NCBI GenBank assembly: GCA_937974245.1
Contig: CALJKV010000071.1
Coordinates: 1 to 64,000 of the forward strand
DNA from: an uncultured Chloroflexota bacterium
Lineage (GTDB): Bacteria > Chloroflexota > Anaerolineae > Aggregatilineales > Phototrophicaceae
DNA: 64,000 nt
Direction of reading: 5' to 3'
Position 1 is the stretch's first letter. Each line of letters opens with the position of its first letter. A program made the position numbers and the translations under genes. The notes beneath the pieces were generated by a model that worked only from the letters and a program-made list of their open reading frames with translations, had not been told where the DNA came from and searched no databases. This document shows positions 25,596 to 34,760 of this stretch, one piece after another.

Positions 25596-26315
25596 ATGCC
25601 CTGGTACAGCAAAGAACAGCCGACACCGTTTGATAGCACCCCGATAGAAGGGTTATTCTTTCTCAGTGGCAGTATCCTGGCTCAAACGCATCACCAGGAG
25701 CAATTCAAAAACCAGAAGTATCCGCTCATCACCTTCCCCTCTTCCCTCGCCCGCGAACTGGCGGATTCCTCCAAAGAGGGTGGTGTCCTCCACATCTTCA
25801 GCGGTCTACAGCTTTTCCGTCATCAGAGCCGGGATCAAGCCTATGTAGATGCGCTTCAATTCGCTGAAGCCTATGGCTATCGGGTCACCAAGCATGGGGA
25901 GAATGAATTGGTGATCGCCAATCCCCACTCCGGTCATGGTTATCAGATCATGTACGATTCCCAAAGACAACAGATTGCGGACATCACCCGTTTTCCTGAA
26001 CACGCGATGGAACTTCTGGATGGCATCAGTCGTGCCGCTTTACCTGATCTCTACAGTGGTGAAGAGAAAGGCATGGAAGCTGTCGCCCCTGTCAAGTTCT
26101 TCACCCCGGACAGCGGTTGGACATGGTATGCCAGCGAGTATGACGGCGAGGATACCTTCTTCGGTTTGGTGTCTGGTCTGGAAGTGGAATTAGGATACTT
26201 TTCGGTGACTGAACTGGAGAGTGTGCGTGGCCCGTTGGGGCTACCGATTGAACGTGACCTGTACTACCAGCCCCAATCACTGCGCGAACTCAAGGATTAT
26301 CACACCACACAGTAG
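25596..26315 (+). CDS. DUF2958-like protein of an accessory island
   Basis: About 239 residues from the ATG at 25596 (MPWYSKEQPTPF); the same frame opens 24 codons earlier, without a clear ribosome site. The C-terminal ~75 residues (APVKFFTPDSGWTWYASEYD, FFGLVSGLEVELGYFSVTEL, PLGLPIERDLYYQPQSL) match the DUF2958 pattern found on plasmids and integrative elements. The N-terminal half is unrecognised. It starts a run of small same-strand genes that ends at the serine recombinase. The domain is typical of mobile elements; its biochemical role is unknown. Confidence 0.7.
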   Translation: MPWYSKEQPTPFDSTPIEGLFFLSGSILAQTHHQEQFKNQKYPLITFPSSLARELADSSKEGGVLHIFSGLQLFRHQSRDQAYVDALQFAEAYGYRVTKHGENELVIANPHSGHGYQIMYDSQRQQIADITRFPEHAMELLDGISRAALPDLYSGEEKGMEAVAPVKFFTPDSGWTWYASEYDGEDTFFGLVSGLEVELGYFSVTELESVRGPLGLPIERDLYYQPQSLRELKDYHTTQ

Positions 26316-26329
26316 GCAGTGGCACTGTT

Positions 26330-26572
26330 ATGACCGAATCACACCATCACCGCACTTGGATAGCCCGTGAGAATTTGTGGGTATGGCCGGACGAACTGAT
26401 CGCTTTTCGCCCGGATTTACAGGAACAGATCGAAATGTTGGATGAGGACAGATTGGAAGCGATTGCCATCTACATTCTTGACGCGGTGGAAAATGCGTAC
26501 TGGTCTGCTCTCGACCAGGCCATCCAGCGATACGTTCGGGCCACTAACTCAACTGATTCGTATGGCACTTGA
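26330..26572 (+). CDS. Unknown small protein with a repeated island domain
   Basis: 80 residues. The stretch LIAFRPDLQEQIEMLDEDRL (residues ~23-42) and the helix after it resemble the C-terminal part of the next gene (LITCRPDLAKQIERLDQSGF), so the two share a duplicated helical domain. The His-rich start (TESHHHRTW) is unusual. It begins 14 bases after the DUF2958 gene, and its end overlaps the next start by 11 bases, so the three are probably co-translated. Confidence 0.65.
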   Translation: MTESHHHRTWIARENLWVWPDELIAFRPDLQEQIEMLDEDRLEAIAIYILDAVENAYWSALDQAIQRYVRATNSTDSYGT

Positions 26573-27116
26573 AACTCCGCTCCAATACGACCTGTTCACG
26601 GGTGAAAAGGTGGATAACCGAACAGCCACCCAGCGCAAAGCCGATGCCCAGCGTGACCAGTTGCAGCAGATAGAGATGTTCAAACAGCGGGAGATTGCCC
26701 AGTTTGGCGTCCGCGCTCATCCGCAGATGTCGCTTTCACCGCACACAAAACTGGTATTGGTTCGCGAAGACCCACGAACAGAAGAAGAAATCGAGCGGGA
26801 TCGAATGAAGGAGGCAGAAGATAATACACACCCGATGTTTGTCATCCCTCATCCGTCTCCGCCAGAGAAAACTCTCAGACCCTCTCCCCCGCCTTTGCCC
26901 CCTCAACCCGTTCTGACCCTCAAGCCCGCAGACCTGATAACCTGTCGCCCGGACTTGGCAAAACAGATCGAGCGACTTGACCAGTCAGGATTTGACGAGA
27001 TCATCGAGATACTGCACCATCTCCTTCAACCCGACTTGTGGCTGACCCTCCGTTTTGCCCTGGATTGGTACTTCTTCAGCCAAACGACCAATCTCCATAC
27101 CCGCCAAATTCAGTAA
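26562..27116 (+). CDS. Unknown protein sharing a domain with its neighbour
   Basis: 184 residues from the ATG at 26562, which overlaps the previous gene. The N-terminal part (LQYDLFTGEKVDNRTATQRK) is charged and probably coiled-coil; a Pro-rich linker (PSPPEKTLRPSPPPLPPQP) follows; the last ~55 residues repeat the RPDLxxQIExLD helical domain of the preceding gene. Proteins with a similar DLFTGE start are common on mobile elements, but I cannot name the family. Confidence 0.65.
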   Translation: MALETPLQYDLFTGEKVDNRTATQRKADAQRDQLQQIEMFKQREIAQFGVRAHPQMSLSPHTKLVLVREDPRTEEEIERDRMKEAEDNTHPMFVIPHPSPPEKTLRPSPPPLPPQPVLTLKPADLITCRPDLAKQIERLDQSGFDEIIEILHHLLQPDLWLTLRFALDWYFFSQTTNLHTRQIQ

Positions 27117-27188
27117 CCTGATGGGTGTCTCTCCATCTATTTGCTACTTGACTCATTCCTGTAGGTTGTTAGACTCATAGTCAATATT

Positions 27189-27494
27189 ATGAGGATATAT
27201 TATGTCTGCGAACAAGTAGCCCATGAATACCGGATATTCTGCCGGATGTATGGGTTACTGAACCGGCACGCTGAACTGGAGCGATTGATTGCCTGGGCAC
27301 AGCGCAAACGGCTCAGTGCGGCGCGCCGAGCTTATGAAAAGCAGTTGCTCGATACCGAGATACGCTTAAATCACCTGCTGGTTCGTGCGCCTCATGTTGC
27401 GCGTTGGGCACGGTTGGGGCATATGGTGGGAGCGTGGATCACACCCTCACCTAAGTACTACGCACGCGGGGCGGCAGCAGGATACCGGAGATAG
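27189..27494 (+). CDS. Unknown basic small protein
   Basis: 101 residues, very rich in Arg and Ala, with a long helix (ELERLIAWAQRKRLSAARRA). It is strongly basic and could bind nucleic acid. The ATG at 27189 has AT-rich DNA before it and no obvious ribosome site. Not recognised. Same strand as the other island genes. Confidence 0.5.
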   Translation: MRIYYVCEQVAHEYRIFCRMYGLLNRHAELERLIAWAQRKRLSAARRAYEKQLLDTEIRLNHLLVRAPHVARWARLGHMVGAWITPSPKYYARGAAAGYRR

Positions 27495-27559
27495 TAGGTT
27501 GACTTAGTAATATATATCGGAGATATACTGGAACAAGTTTACAGACAATCCATACCAAA

Positions 27560-27695
27560 CGCCCCTGGCAGGTGCTGCAAACACCGACCAGAGGCTAACC
27601 AACCATGCTGAGAACGCAGCACGGCAGGCTAAGCACAATATTATCTATTGCGCTTTCGAGTCGTCAACTGCATTCTCAGCGGTTGGCGACTTTTT
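27560..27695 (+). promoter_or_regulatory. Structured leader with attenuator-like terminator
   Basis: Two small hairpins (GGTG-N7-CACC at about 27571 and TGCTG-N6-CAGCA at about 27606) are followed by a 9-base stem GTCGTCAAC/GTTGGCGAC (27660-27668 with 27682-27690, one G-U pair) and TTTTT. The terminator ends 32 bases before a small ORF and the serine recombinase, so it could control readthrough into them. It matches no riboswitch class known to me. Confidence 0.45.
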
Positions 27696-27727
27696 GTTAT
27701 ACAGGGCAGTTGCCCGGAAAGGAGTGT

Positions 27728-27961
27728 ATGCATGAACCGAGTCAGACCAATGGACAGGCAAAGACGAGACGAAAACGGCTACATATTCCACCACCATCCG
27801 AGATGGTTGAAAACTACGCCCAGAAGGTATGTCACCACATGAGGCAAGGTGATGGGGCGAGTACGGACATACAGTTTGTCCAGGCCTTCACCAATTTTGT
27901 GAAAACAGTTGTCCGCATTCAAACTAAGTACCTCAACCCAGGAGAAGAACATGTCCGATAA
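27728..27961 (+). CDS. Small protein upstream of the serine recombinase
   Basis: About 77 residues from the ATG at 27728, preceded closely by AAAGGAG. The first 20 residues are basic (QAKTRRKRLH), the rest helical. The stop overlaps the recombinase start by 11 bases, so the two are coupled. A small partner or regulator of the recombinase is possible. A longer in-frame start at 27605 would run through the terminator hairpin and is unlikely. Confidence 0.55.
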   Translation: MHEPSQTNGQAKTRRKRLHIPPPSEMVENYAQKVCHHMRQGDGASTDIQFVQAFTNFVKTVVRIQTKYLNPGEEHVR

Positions 27962-29729
27962 AAGAAAAGCTAAAAACGCTAAGGTTGCCCTCTGTTACAT
28001 CCGGCAGTCATTTACCCGTGATGAAGAGGACGTCAATAGCCCAGAGCGGCAGCGTGCCAATATCCAGAACGTGTGCGAGCGTAATGGGTGGATGCCCGAA
28101 TGGTACGAGGATGTTGGCGGCCATAAGTCTGGCAGGAGTGAGAAAAATCGTCCCGAGTGGCTGGCGCTTAAGGCCCGGATTGATGACCCGGATGTAGTCG
28201 CTCTGGTTGCGAATGACATGGCACGTCTGCATCGCAAAGGATGGCGGGTTGGCGACCTGGTTGAGTACTTGGATGAGCATGATGTGGCGCTGGCATTAGC
28301 AGCACCAGGGCGGGAAATGATTGACACTTCAACCCCACAAGGGCGCATGTTCCTGCAATTTGGTGCAATTATTGACGAATACTATGCTGAGGACATCAGT
28401 CAGCGAGCAAAAGACAGCGTTCAGTATCGCAAGGCACGCGGGCAAACCATTGGAATGCCACCATTCGGCACCATTCGTGGCAACGATGGTTTACTGCATC
28501 CTTCGCCTGAAGGAGCATGGTTACTCTCTGATGGTCGGTTTGCTGCTGGAGATGCCGACCATGAGCCGGAAGGTGCTACTGTCTGGCGTTCCTATCACGA
28601 GTGCGCTTATTACATCCTTCAATTGTACTCAGAAGGCGATGTTGGTTTGGAACGTATATCCTACCAACTCAATCAAGAAGGTTGGCCGTTTCGCGACCGA
28701 AAGGGAATGCCTCGCCCGATATATCGTGCTGATGTACGCCGTGTAGTCGCTAATTGGCCGGAATACGGCGGGATTGTCATGGACAATAGAGCGCGAGATC
28801 GTCCGGCTTACAAAAAATACAATGTTGCTGAAATACCGTTTAAGGAGGAACGAGCGGTATTTCCAATCGAGCTTTTGCGACGAGTTGCCTATGTCAGGCA
28901 GGAGCGAAGTATCAAACCCAGCAATGATGGCGTGAATCGCGAATCACATCCTTATCCTCTAGCCGGGATCACATACTGCGCTCATTGCGTTAACTTGGCT
29001 GAGAAACACAATAATCCCAAACTGGTGAGCAGATTGGGTGGGAGCGACACGTATGGCACATTACGATATAAGCATAAGCTTGGAGTCAAGTGTGGTTGCC
29101 ACAACCGATCAGTACGCTGTGAACTCTATGAAGCTGACTTCAGTCGACTCGTCAAGTTATTGAGTGTCAAACCTGAAGCACTTAACCTGATGACTGAACT
29201 GGCAATTCAGGCAGACAAGGTTGCTGGTCGGTATGATGATGTGGATTTGGATGCGCAGAAGCAGGAAGCGATTGCGTTGTGCCGTAAGAGGATTGACGCG
29301 GCTGTTGTGCTTTTTGGAGATGGCAGGATTGGTGCTGAAGAGTACCGTCGCCGGGTGGATGCAAACGAACGTGAAATTGCTCATTGGGAGGCACGCACCA
29401 CCGAAACCGAAAAACTGGCACTTGGACTAGGCATGTGTATTGAGGCGGTAGATCGTGTCTCACGATTATGGGATAGGGCAGATGATGAAGATCGGCAGGG
29501 GCTAGTCAGAAGCTTATTTGACTACCTTGTATATGATCTGGATAGTCGGCGGATTGTGGATTTCCGGCTAAAACCCTGGGCAGATCGTTTCTTGACGCTC
29601 CGTACCGCCCTTTATGCAGATGATGAAGGGGTTGGCATCGATGACGATTCTGAAACGGAACGTGGCTTCGATCAGGTTGTTGCGCCTGATAATGAGGCAG
29701 GCTTTGGCGCCATAGCCCCTACGGGGTAA
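27951..29729 (+). CDS. Large serine recombinase
   Basis: 592 residues. The N-terminal resolvase domain carries the nucleophile Ser20 in ALCYIRQSFT and the catalytic-region segments SPERQRANIQ, VALVANDMARLHRKGW and TPQGRMFLQFGAIIDEYYAE. A recombinase domain follows (~155-290, with GIRGNDGLL-like and YRADVRRVVANWPEYGGIV), then a zinc-ribbon with Cys pairs (ITYCAHC ... GVKCGCHNRSVRCE, ~355-400) and a helical coiled-coil C-terminus. The ATG at 27951 has GGAGA nine bases upstream. It is the expected integrase of an integrative element spanning the unknown genes to its left. A terminator follows at 29748. Confidence 0.92.
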   Translation: MSDKRKAKNAKVALCYIRQSFTRDEEDVNSPERQRANIQNVCERNGWMPEWYEDVGGHKSGRSEKNRPEWLALKARIDDPDVVALVANDMARLHRKGWRVGDLVEYLDEHDVALALAAPGREMIDTSTPQGRMFLQFGAIIDEYYAEDISQRAKDSVQYRKARGQTIGMPPFGTIRGNDGLLHPSPEGAWLLSDGRFAAGDADHEPEGATVWRSYHECAYYILQLYSEGDVGLERISYQLNQEGWPFRDRKGMPRPIYRADVRRVVANWPEYGGIVMDNRARDRPAYKKYNVAEIPFKEERAVFPIELLRRVAYVRQERSIKPSNDGVNRESHPYPLAGITYCAHCVNLAEKHNNPKLVSRLGGSDTYGTLRYKHKLGVKCGCHNRSVRCELYEADFSRLVKLLSVKPEALNLMTELAIQADKVAGRYDDVDLDAQKQEAIALCRKRIDAAVVLFGDGRIGAEEYRRRVDANEREIAHWEARTTETEKLALGLGMCIEAVDRVSRLWDRADDEDRQGLVRSLFDYLVYDLDSRRIVDFRLKPWADRFLTLRTALYADDEGVGIDDDSETERGFDQVVAPDNEAGFGAIAPTG

Positions 29730-29747
29730 ATCCGTACACATGCCTTG

Positions 29748-29770
29748 AACGCCAGTTTCTGGCGTTTTTG
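29748..29770 (+). terminator. Terminator of the serine recombinase gene
   Basis: The 8-base stem AACGCCAG/CTGGCGTT with a 3-base loop runs into TTTTT, 18 bases after the recombinase stop. A standard intrinsic terminator. Confidence 0.8.
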
Positions 29771-29917
29771 GTTCCTCAACTTCAGCCCGCAATGCCAGCC
29801 AACCTCTGCCCAGGATTACAACTGGAAGTCCACAGTTTGCCGACTCTATCCAGATCATAGGTAAAGGAGTTGAAACGGCCTCTGACCACACATTGTTTAA
29901 CTTCGTGGCTGACGGTC

Positions 29918-30298
29918 TCACAATTGGATGATCTTGTCCATGACACTCATGCACATAGCCAATTCTGCCGCTAAGTGTTCGGCCTTTACGGTGTGTGCCC
30001 CGAATTCAGCGCACCTGTCTCTTCGATATTCTCCACTGAACCAGGGTAAGGTCAATTTATACCAACTGTTGAGGTGAACACGGAATTTGAGTACACTCTA
30101 GCGTAATTGGTAGGATGCGCGAGCAGAAAACGCTCAATCGGTGGCGCAGTACCCGATGCCTGTAACCCGTTCATCTGCACTGGGTAAGCATCCAGTACCT
30201 GATATTCATCGTGCGTAACGTAGAGGAAATTATGTCGCTGGGGGCCTTCGGGAGCGAGACTATCCCGGCGGTGGTAGTAACGTAAGAAAAGAGCCGAA
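29918..30298 (-). pseudogene. Broken 3-prime gene fragment
   Basis: Two overlapping minus-strand frames read as one interrupted protein end. The upstream part ends PPIERFLLAHPTNYARVYSN... at a TGA at 30058-30060; the next frame continues with LTLPWFSGEYRRDRCAEFGA through a helix to MSVMDKIIQL and a TGA at 29918. Neither part has a start codon with a ribosome site, and the 5-prime end runs into the upstream region of the metallo-hydrolase gene. The family is not recognised. It is the only coding signal I see in the 577 bases between the serine recombinase and 30307, apart from the terminator. Confidence 0.35.
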
Positions 30299-30306
30299 AA
30301 AAAGAT

Positions 30307-31071
30307 ATGACTACTTACTTTCTGTTCCAGGTTGGGGCGATTTCGTGCATGGCTGTCAGCGCGGGTAGTGGGAACTTCCGCGCACAGGCATTCTTTGCCG
30401 ATGTGAAACGCGCCGAACTTCAACCGGTGTTTGACCGCTACGGCATCGAAAGCGAGATGTTTGAGACGCCATTCAATTGCCTGCTGGTTCGCCGCCACGA
30501 CACTCTGCTGCTGGCGGATACCGGGTCGAAGGCGAAACCGCTGCTGACGAACCTTCGCCAGGCTGGTATTGTGCCGGAAGATATTAACATTGTTCTCTTA
30601 TCCCACGCGCATCCTGACCATTACGGGGGCACGGTGGACAGTAAGGGCCGACCGGTGTTCCCTAACGCCCGTTACCTTATCTCGCGGGTTGACCTTGCCC
30701 ATATACCGGAAAAACTAGCGGGTCTGCCCCTGCAATCCATCGAGCCGGAGACAGATGTGCTGGATGGTGTGCGCGTCCTGGCCGCGCCGGGCCACACGGC
30801 AGGGCAGCTGGCCGTCAAAATCGAATCTGAGGGTGAAACGCTGCTGTATACCAGCGACGTGATCGCCCATCCGATCCACCTGGAATACCCGAACTGGAAC
30901 ATCGTCAGCGACGCAGATCGTGCCGAAGCGGTACGCACTCGCAGTACCATGTTAGGGCAGGCGGCAGACGCAGGATGGTGGTTGTTCGTGTACCACTTCC
31001 CGTTTCCTGGCCTATGCCATATCCGGCGCGAAAAGGACGGTTGGCGGATAACCGAACAACGTAAGTCCTGA
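30307..31071 (+). CDS. MBL-fold metallo-hydrolase
   Basis: A 254-residue metallo-beta-lactamase-fold protein. The metal motif LLSHAHPDHYGG (His100, His102, Asp104, His105) is intact, with further ligands in AAPGHTAGQ and YTSDV and a final His in FVYHFPFPG. The family hydrolyses ester, lactone or thioester bonds; this subgroup (YFLFQVGxxxCMAVSAG start) is often annotated as a generic hydrolase. The ribosome site is weak (AAGAAAAGAG, far from ATG). It is followed 20 bases later by the SH3-repeat gene. Cytoplasmic: no signal peptide. Confidence 0.88.
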   Translation: MTTYFLFQVGAISCMAVSAGSGNFRAQAFFADVKRAELQPVFDRYGIESEMFETPFNCLLVRRHDTLLLADTGSKAKPLLTNLRQAGIVPEDINIVLLSHAHPDHYGGTVDSKGRPVFPNARYLISRVDLAHIPEKLAGLPLQSIEPETDVLDGVRVLAAPGHTAGQLAVKIESEGETLLYTSDVIAHPIHLEYPNWNIVSDADRAEAVRTRSTMLGQAADAGWWLFVYHFPFPGLCHIRREKDGWRITEQRKS

Positions 31072-31091
31072 GTAAAAAAGGGAGCATGGCG

Positions 31092-31856
31092 ATGCGAAAA
31101 CGGTTGATCGGGTTACTTGGCATCTGTCTGGTGCTGGCACTGCCTGTTCTGGCGCAGAACGGATCTCCTTCGCTGGTAACAGCACTGCGGCGCGTCTCAA
31201 TGCGTTCCCAACCAGAAGCAGGCGCGACACTGATGGCTTTCGTCAAGCAAGATGATATACTTAGGGTACTGGCGGTGGTTGAAGATGGTCTGAGCATCCA
31301 GGGGAATATGCGCTGGTTCCAGGTGCAGACCGATGACGGCATCACCGGGTATGTCTGGTCGGGCGCGTTTACGGAATCGGAAGGTGATGCGCAGCCCGCT
31401 ATGGCAGTGGTCAGCGCGCGCCAGACGAACCTGCGGGCAGAAGCCAGCGGGAGCGGTACTCTGCTTGATACCCTCACTGAAGGACAGTCTGTAACGATCC
31501 TGGATGCCGAGCCAGACGGCGAACCGATTAATGGCATCAGCCTGTGGTACCGGGTGCTGACCGCCAGCAACAAGGAAGGCTATGTCTGGTCGGGCGTGCT
31601 GGACGTGCCACAGCCTGTGACGCACACAGCCACCACCCGCTACTATGCCAACCTACGCGATATAGCCACCAATACCGGTCGGATTATCGCGGTTATTCCG
31701 GTAGGGGAGGCTGTCACCATCCTGGCGGAGGTGCGTCGGGGGCAGTCAGTCAATGGCAATCGCCTCTGGTACCGGGTCGAGACAGCAGCGGGTGAAATCG
31801 GCTTCGTCTGGTCGGGTGCGCTTTCCGAAATCGTCGAAACCGGGGCGGGGGGATAG
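31092..31856 (+). CDS. Secreted protein with three bacterial SH3 domains
   Basis: A 254-residue exported protein: signal peptide (MRKRLIGLLGICLVLALPVLAQ) followed by three SH3b repeats of ~70 residues, each ending in the same pattern (WFQVQTDDGITGYVWSGAF, WYRVLTASNKEGYVWSGVL, WYRVETAAGEIGFVWSGAL). SH3b domains bind cell-wall or surface ligands. The ATG at 31092 is better spaced from GGGAG than the one at 31086. No catalytic domain is present, so a binding or sensing role is likely. Confidence 0.85.
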   Translation: MRKRLIGLLGICLVLALPVLAQNGSPSLVTALRRVSMRSQPEAGATLMAFVKQDDILRVLAVVEDGLSIQGNMRWFQVQTDDGITGYVWSGAFTESEGDAQPAMAVVSARQTNLRAEASGSGTLLDTLTEGQSVTILDAEPDGEPINGISLWYRVLTASNKEGYVWSGVLDVPQPVTHTATTRYYANLRDIATNTGRIIAVIPVGEAVTILAEVRRGQSVNGNRLWYRVETAAGEIGFVWSGALSEIVETGAGG

Positions 31857-31962
31857 ATAAGGGGGCGTGGCTCCGCGACCCCGCAATCCACTATATGTTT
31901 CAGTCAGTTTGTATGTGGAGTGCCAATGTGCGCTCTAAGAATCTTACTACCGCACTAATTCT

Positions 31963-33582
31963 CTATCCGCACAAATCCCCCACCAGTGTATCCCAGGCGA
32001 AAACCTCATCATTTTCGGCGGTAATCTCATACCCGGTTCTCAAAAGCGGGGAATTGCATAGCGTCATTTGCGAGTCCACGATACCATAATCTCTGGCTTC
32101 GCTCACCAGCGCCATGACCAGTGCGCGAGACTCATAAGCTGTGTAAGGCAGAAAGTCGCCGTTTTCCGCATCTTCGTATTGGGTAATCAGGTTAAATCCC
32201 AACCCTCTCGAACCGGCAATATGAGTCGCGTTGGAATAGGTAAGTTCATTCCCCATCTGCTCTATAACCCGAATGGCCTTATTGCGCTCACTAATCTGCC
32301 GATGCAGGCCGTCAGATCGTGCTGTATCTGCAGGCATATGAATCAACGTATTGTTGGATACATCCCAATTTGTGAAATCCAGTAGAATGCTGTCGGAATA
32401 AACTGTTGTCAATAGCGCGAAGGCGGATACTTCGGCGGTGCTGCGGCCTACAGGTTGTGGTGTCCGCTCTTCATAGCGCAGCGCGATCACCGCTGGTTGG
32501 CCGTTCTCAGGGTGTTCCGGGGATGCACCACCCTCACGCTGTCGTGCCGCCGCATAGAGATAGCGCATTACGTTCCAGAAAGCAGCAGTTTCCGGTTGCG
32601 TCAGTTCGACGCGGAGCTGACGCCCAAAAGACGCAGCGAACAAACCCCAGAGGCCAGGATACAAGGCAAACTCCGGCACTGATTCGAGCCAGAAGCGTGC
32701 TTCCAGTGAATCGGATGCCTGCCAGATTTCATGTGAGCCAGCCGGAAACCGGATGCCTGTATCCAGGCTATGCGGCTCAATTTCACCGTAACGAGTTCGG
32801 CCATAATGCAAATAATCGCCATACCAGTAGACAGTCTCTGCGGTCTGCAAATACAGCTGGTTTCCTAATGGGTAACTGTACCCGGCCAACCTGGGTGAAT
32901 TGGAAGTGGGAGGGCGCATTCCACTCAAAGCCAGATCAAAGTCTGACCCCGTGCCATTTCCAATTCTGAAACTTACCATTAGCGGTAAGCTCCAGTAAGT
33001 CGCCCACCAGTACGCCACGCGCTCCCGGTATAGAAAGTCGCCGTCTCTAAGCGTAAACCAGTTTGGATTGTCGGTAATCGCGGGATGTACCCAGTTGAAT
33101 ATCTCATTAGGATCACCATCCCAGGGCACTTCATGATCCCATTTCTCTTCAACATAAACCTGGGAAAACGTCAACGCCGCCAACGCCTCTGAGGACATAT
33201 TGGTCAGCGCGCGGTTGTTCAACTGGCGTGCTGGGTCAAAGAACAGGTCACGGCGCGCCAGAATGGAGAGTACCATATCGCCAATTGGGCGATAGTAGTT
33301 GTAGTCATCCCAGCTGATATAACCGGAAATGTCAAACCATTTGCTGTCTGCGATCAAGGTCGCATTCGTTGTAAACCGATAAATTTCGGTGAGTTGTTCC
33401 AGTGAAAGTTGATTCAGATTCGTTTCAATCAACCTCAAATCATCCGGATGTATTCCGGCCACCGCGAATTCTGACAGCTGGCTTGCCTTTTGACGATCCA
33501 CTCCGGTTGTATCCTGCGCCAGATGAGGGTGGACAAACGCGATGGCAAGCAAAAGCAGAGTAACTACAATGTGCATCTTCAT
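31963..33582 (-). CDS. Secreted unknown protein, ~540 residues
   Basis: Starts MKMHIVVTLLLLAIAFVHPH, a clear signal peptide; the ATG at 33582 is preferred, although the frame stays open over ~80 Arg/Trp-rich residues antisense to the neighbouring gene. The mature part is rich in Trp and Tyr (YRERVAYWWATYWSLPLMVS) with long helical stretches and no motif that I can assign. No lipobox. It follows the PLP-enzyme gene by ~35 bases on the same strand. Probably an extracytoplasmic protein of lineage-specific function. Confidence 0.7.
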   Translation of the reverse strand: MKMHIVVTLLLLAIAFVHPHLAQDTTGVDRQKASQLSEFAVAGIHPDDLRLIETNLNQLSLEQLTEIYRFTTNATLIADSKWFDISGYISWDDYNYYRPIGDMVLSILARRDLFFDPARQLNNRALTNMSSEALAALTFSQVYVEEKWDHEVPWDGDPNEIFNWVHPAITDNPNWFTLRDGDFLYRERVAYWWATYWSLPLMVSFRIGNGTGSDFDLALSGMRPPTSNSPRLAGYSYPLGNQLYLQTAETVYWYGDYLHYGRTRYGEIEPHSLDTGIRFPAGSHEIWQASDSLEARFWLESVPEFALYPGLWGLFAASFGRQLRVELTQPETAAFWNVMRYLYAAARQREGGASPEHPENGQPAVIALRYEERTPQPVGRSTAEVSAFALLTTVYSDSILLDFTNWDVSNNTLIHMPADTARSDGLHRQISERNKAIRVIEQMGNELTYSNATHIAGSRGLGFNLITQYEDAENGDFLPYTAYESRALVMALVSEARDYGIVDSQMTLCNSPLLRTGYEITAENDEVFAWDTLVGDLCG

Positions 33583-33616
33583 TACCTGCAAACCGAGTAA
33601 CTCCATATACAGGAAA

Positions 33617-34594
33617 TTAGCCTTCCCGCCGCCGCGCGGCCATCTCCAGCGCCTCGCGCAGGTGTTCCAGCGACGTGTTGCCACCGGTACACACCAACCC
33701 GACTTTCTTGCCTTCAAACTGGTCCCGCAGATTGTATGCCGCCGCCAAAGGGGACGCCCCTGCGCCTTCCGCCAGCGTGTGGGCGTGGTCAACCATCCAC
33801 ACCATCGCCTCGCGGATTTCGACATCGCGTACTAATACGAAATCATCCAACTGGTCACGCAGGATGGCCTGGGGCAGGTTGAAACCGACTCCGGTTGCCA
33901 GTCCTTCCGCAAACGTCTCATTCGGGGCGCTCTTGATGGTTTTGTGTTTCCAGGATTCATAGGCCGCTGGCGAGGCAGCAGCCTGCACGCCGATGACCTG
34001 GATCTGCGGGTTAATGGCATGGGCGCTGATACATGCGCCCGCCGCACCACTTCCCCCGCCTACTGGCACGATGATGACATCCAGGTCGGGTTGGTCTTGC
34101 AGCATTTCCAGCGCAATTGTGCCGACCCCGGCGATCAGCAGCGGTTCATCCCCCGCATGGATATAGCGCCAACCGTGTTCTTCCGAGAGCGCCGCAGCGC
34201 GTTCGCGGGCATCATCGAATTTCTCTCCATAAAAGATCACCTCTGCCCCCATACCCCGCATTGCAGCGACCTTGCCAGGGTTTGCGCCTTCCGGCACAAC
34301 AATCCGGGCTTCGACTCCAAATAACCGGGCCGCATAGGCGACGGATTGCCCGTGATTCCCGGTAGAAGCTGCGCTCACACCGCGTTGGCGTTCTTCCGGC
34401 GTGAGTTGCGAGATGAGGTTGATGCCACCACGCACTTTGAACGCGCCGACTGGCTGGTAATTCTCGTGCTTGATGAAAATTTCTGTCCCGATGAGCGCAT
34501 TCACTGCTGGATAGCTGTGCAGCGGGGTCGCGCGTAAGTAGGGGCGAATTCGCCGGTGAGCGTCCAGTACGTCGTGAAACTGTGGCGGTAACAT
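33617..34594 (-). CDS. PLP-dependent threonine/serine dehydratase-like enzyme
   Basis: 325 residues of fold-type II PLP enzyme. Lys53 in NYQPVGAFKVRGG is the Schiff-base lysine, STGNHGQSVA binds the substrate carboxylate, and the glycine loop PVGGGSGAAG holds the cofactor phosphate. This matches the catabolic threonine ammonia-lyase / serine racemase group; it lacks the C-terminal ACT domain of biosynthetic IlvA. The ATG at 34594 has GAGAGG upstream; a TTG six codons earlier is the alternative. Substrate choice between Thr, Ser and hydroxy-aspartate is not decided by these motifs. Confidence 0.88.
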   Translation of the reverse strand: MLPPQFHDVLDAHRRIRPYLRATPLHSYPAVNALIGTEIFIKHENYQPVGAFKVRGGINLISQLTPEERQRGVSAASTGNHGQSVAYAARLFGVEARIVVPEGANPGKVAAMRGMGAEVIFYGEKFDDARERAAALSEEHGWRYIHAGDEPLLIAGVGTIALEMLQDQPDLDVIIVPVGGGSGAAGACISAHAINPQIQVIGVQAAASPAAYESWKHKTIKSAPNETFAEGLATGVGFNLPQAILRDQLDDFVLVRDVEIREAMVWMVDHAHTLAEGAGASPLAAAYNLRDQFEGKKVGLVCTGGNTSLEHLREALEMAARRREG

Positions 34595-34760
34595 GGGTCT
34601 GCCTCTCTCCAATGCCAGAATATAAGCTGCCTGGTGATGGACAATGGGTTAATCGTCCAGATTTTACCCCATTTGGGCTGGTTTGCGGCATAGGATGGTC
34701 TGCACTGGCGTTTCCGGTATAATCGGGACGATTTATAATACCAAGTATCAGGAACAAACG

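Noticed and set aside
29568..29954. 128-residue minus-strand gene after the serine recombinase
   Set aside because: It overlaps the recombinase 3-prime end and its terminator; no ribosome site and no family resemblance.
33582..33825. N-terminal extension of the secreted unknown protein
   Set aside because: The extra ~80 residues are Arg/Trp-rich, antisense to no gene-like signal and precede a clear signal peptide; they arise from the overlapping neighbour gene.
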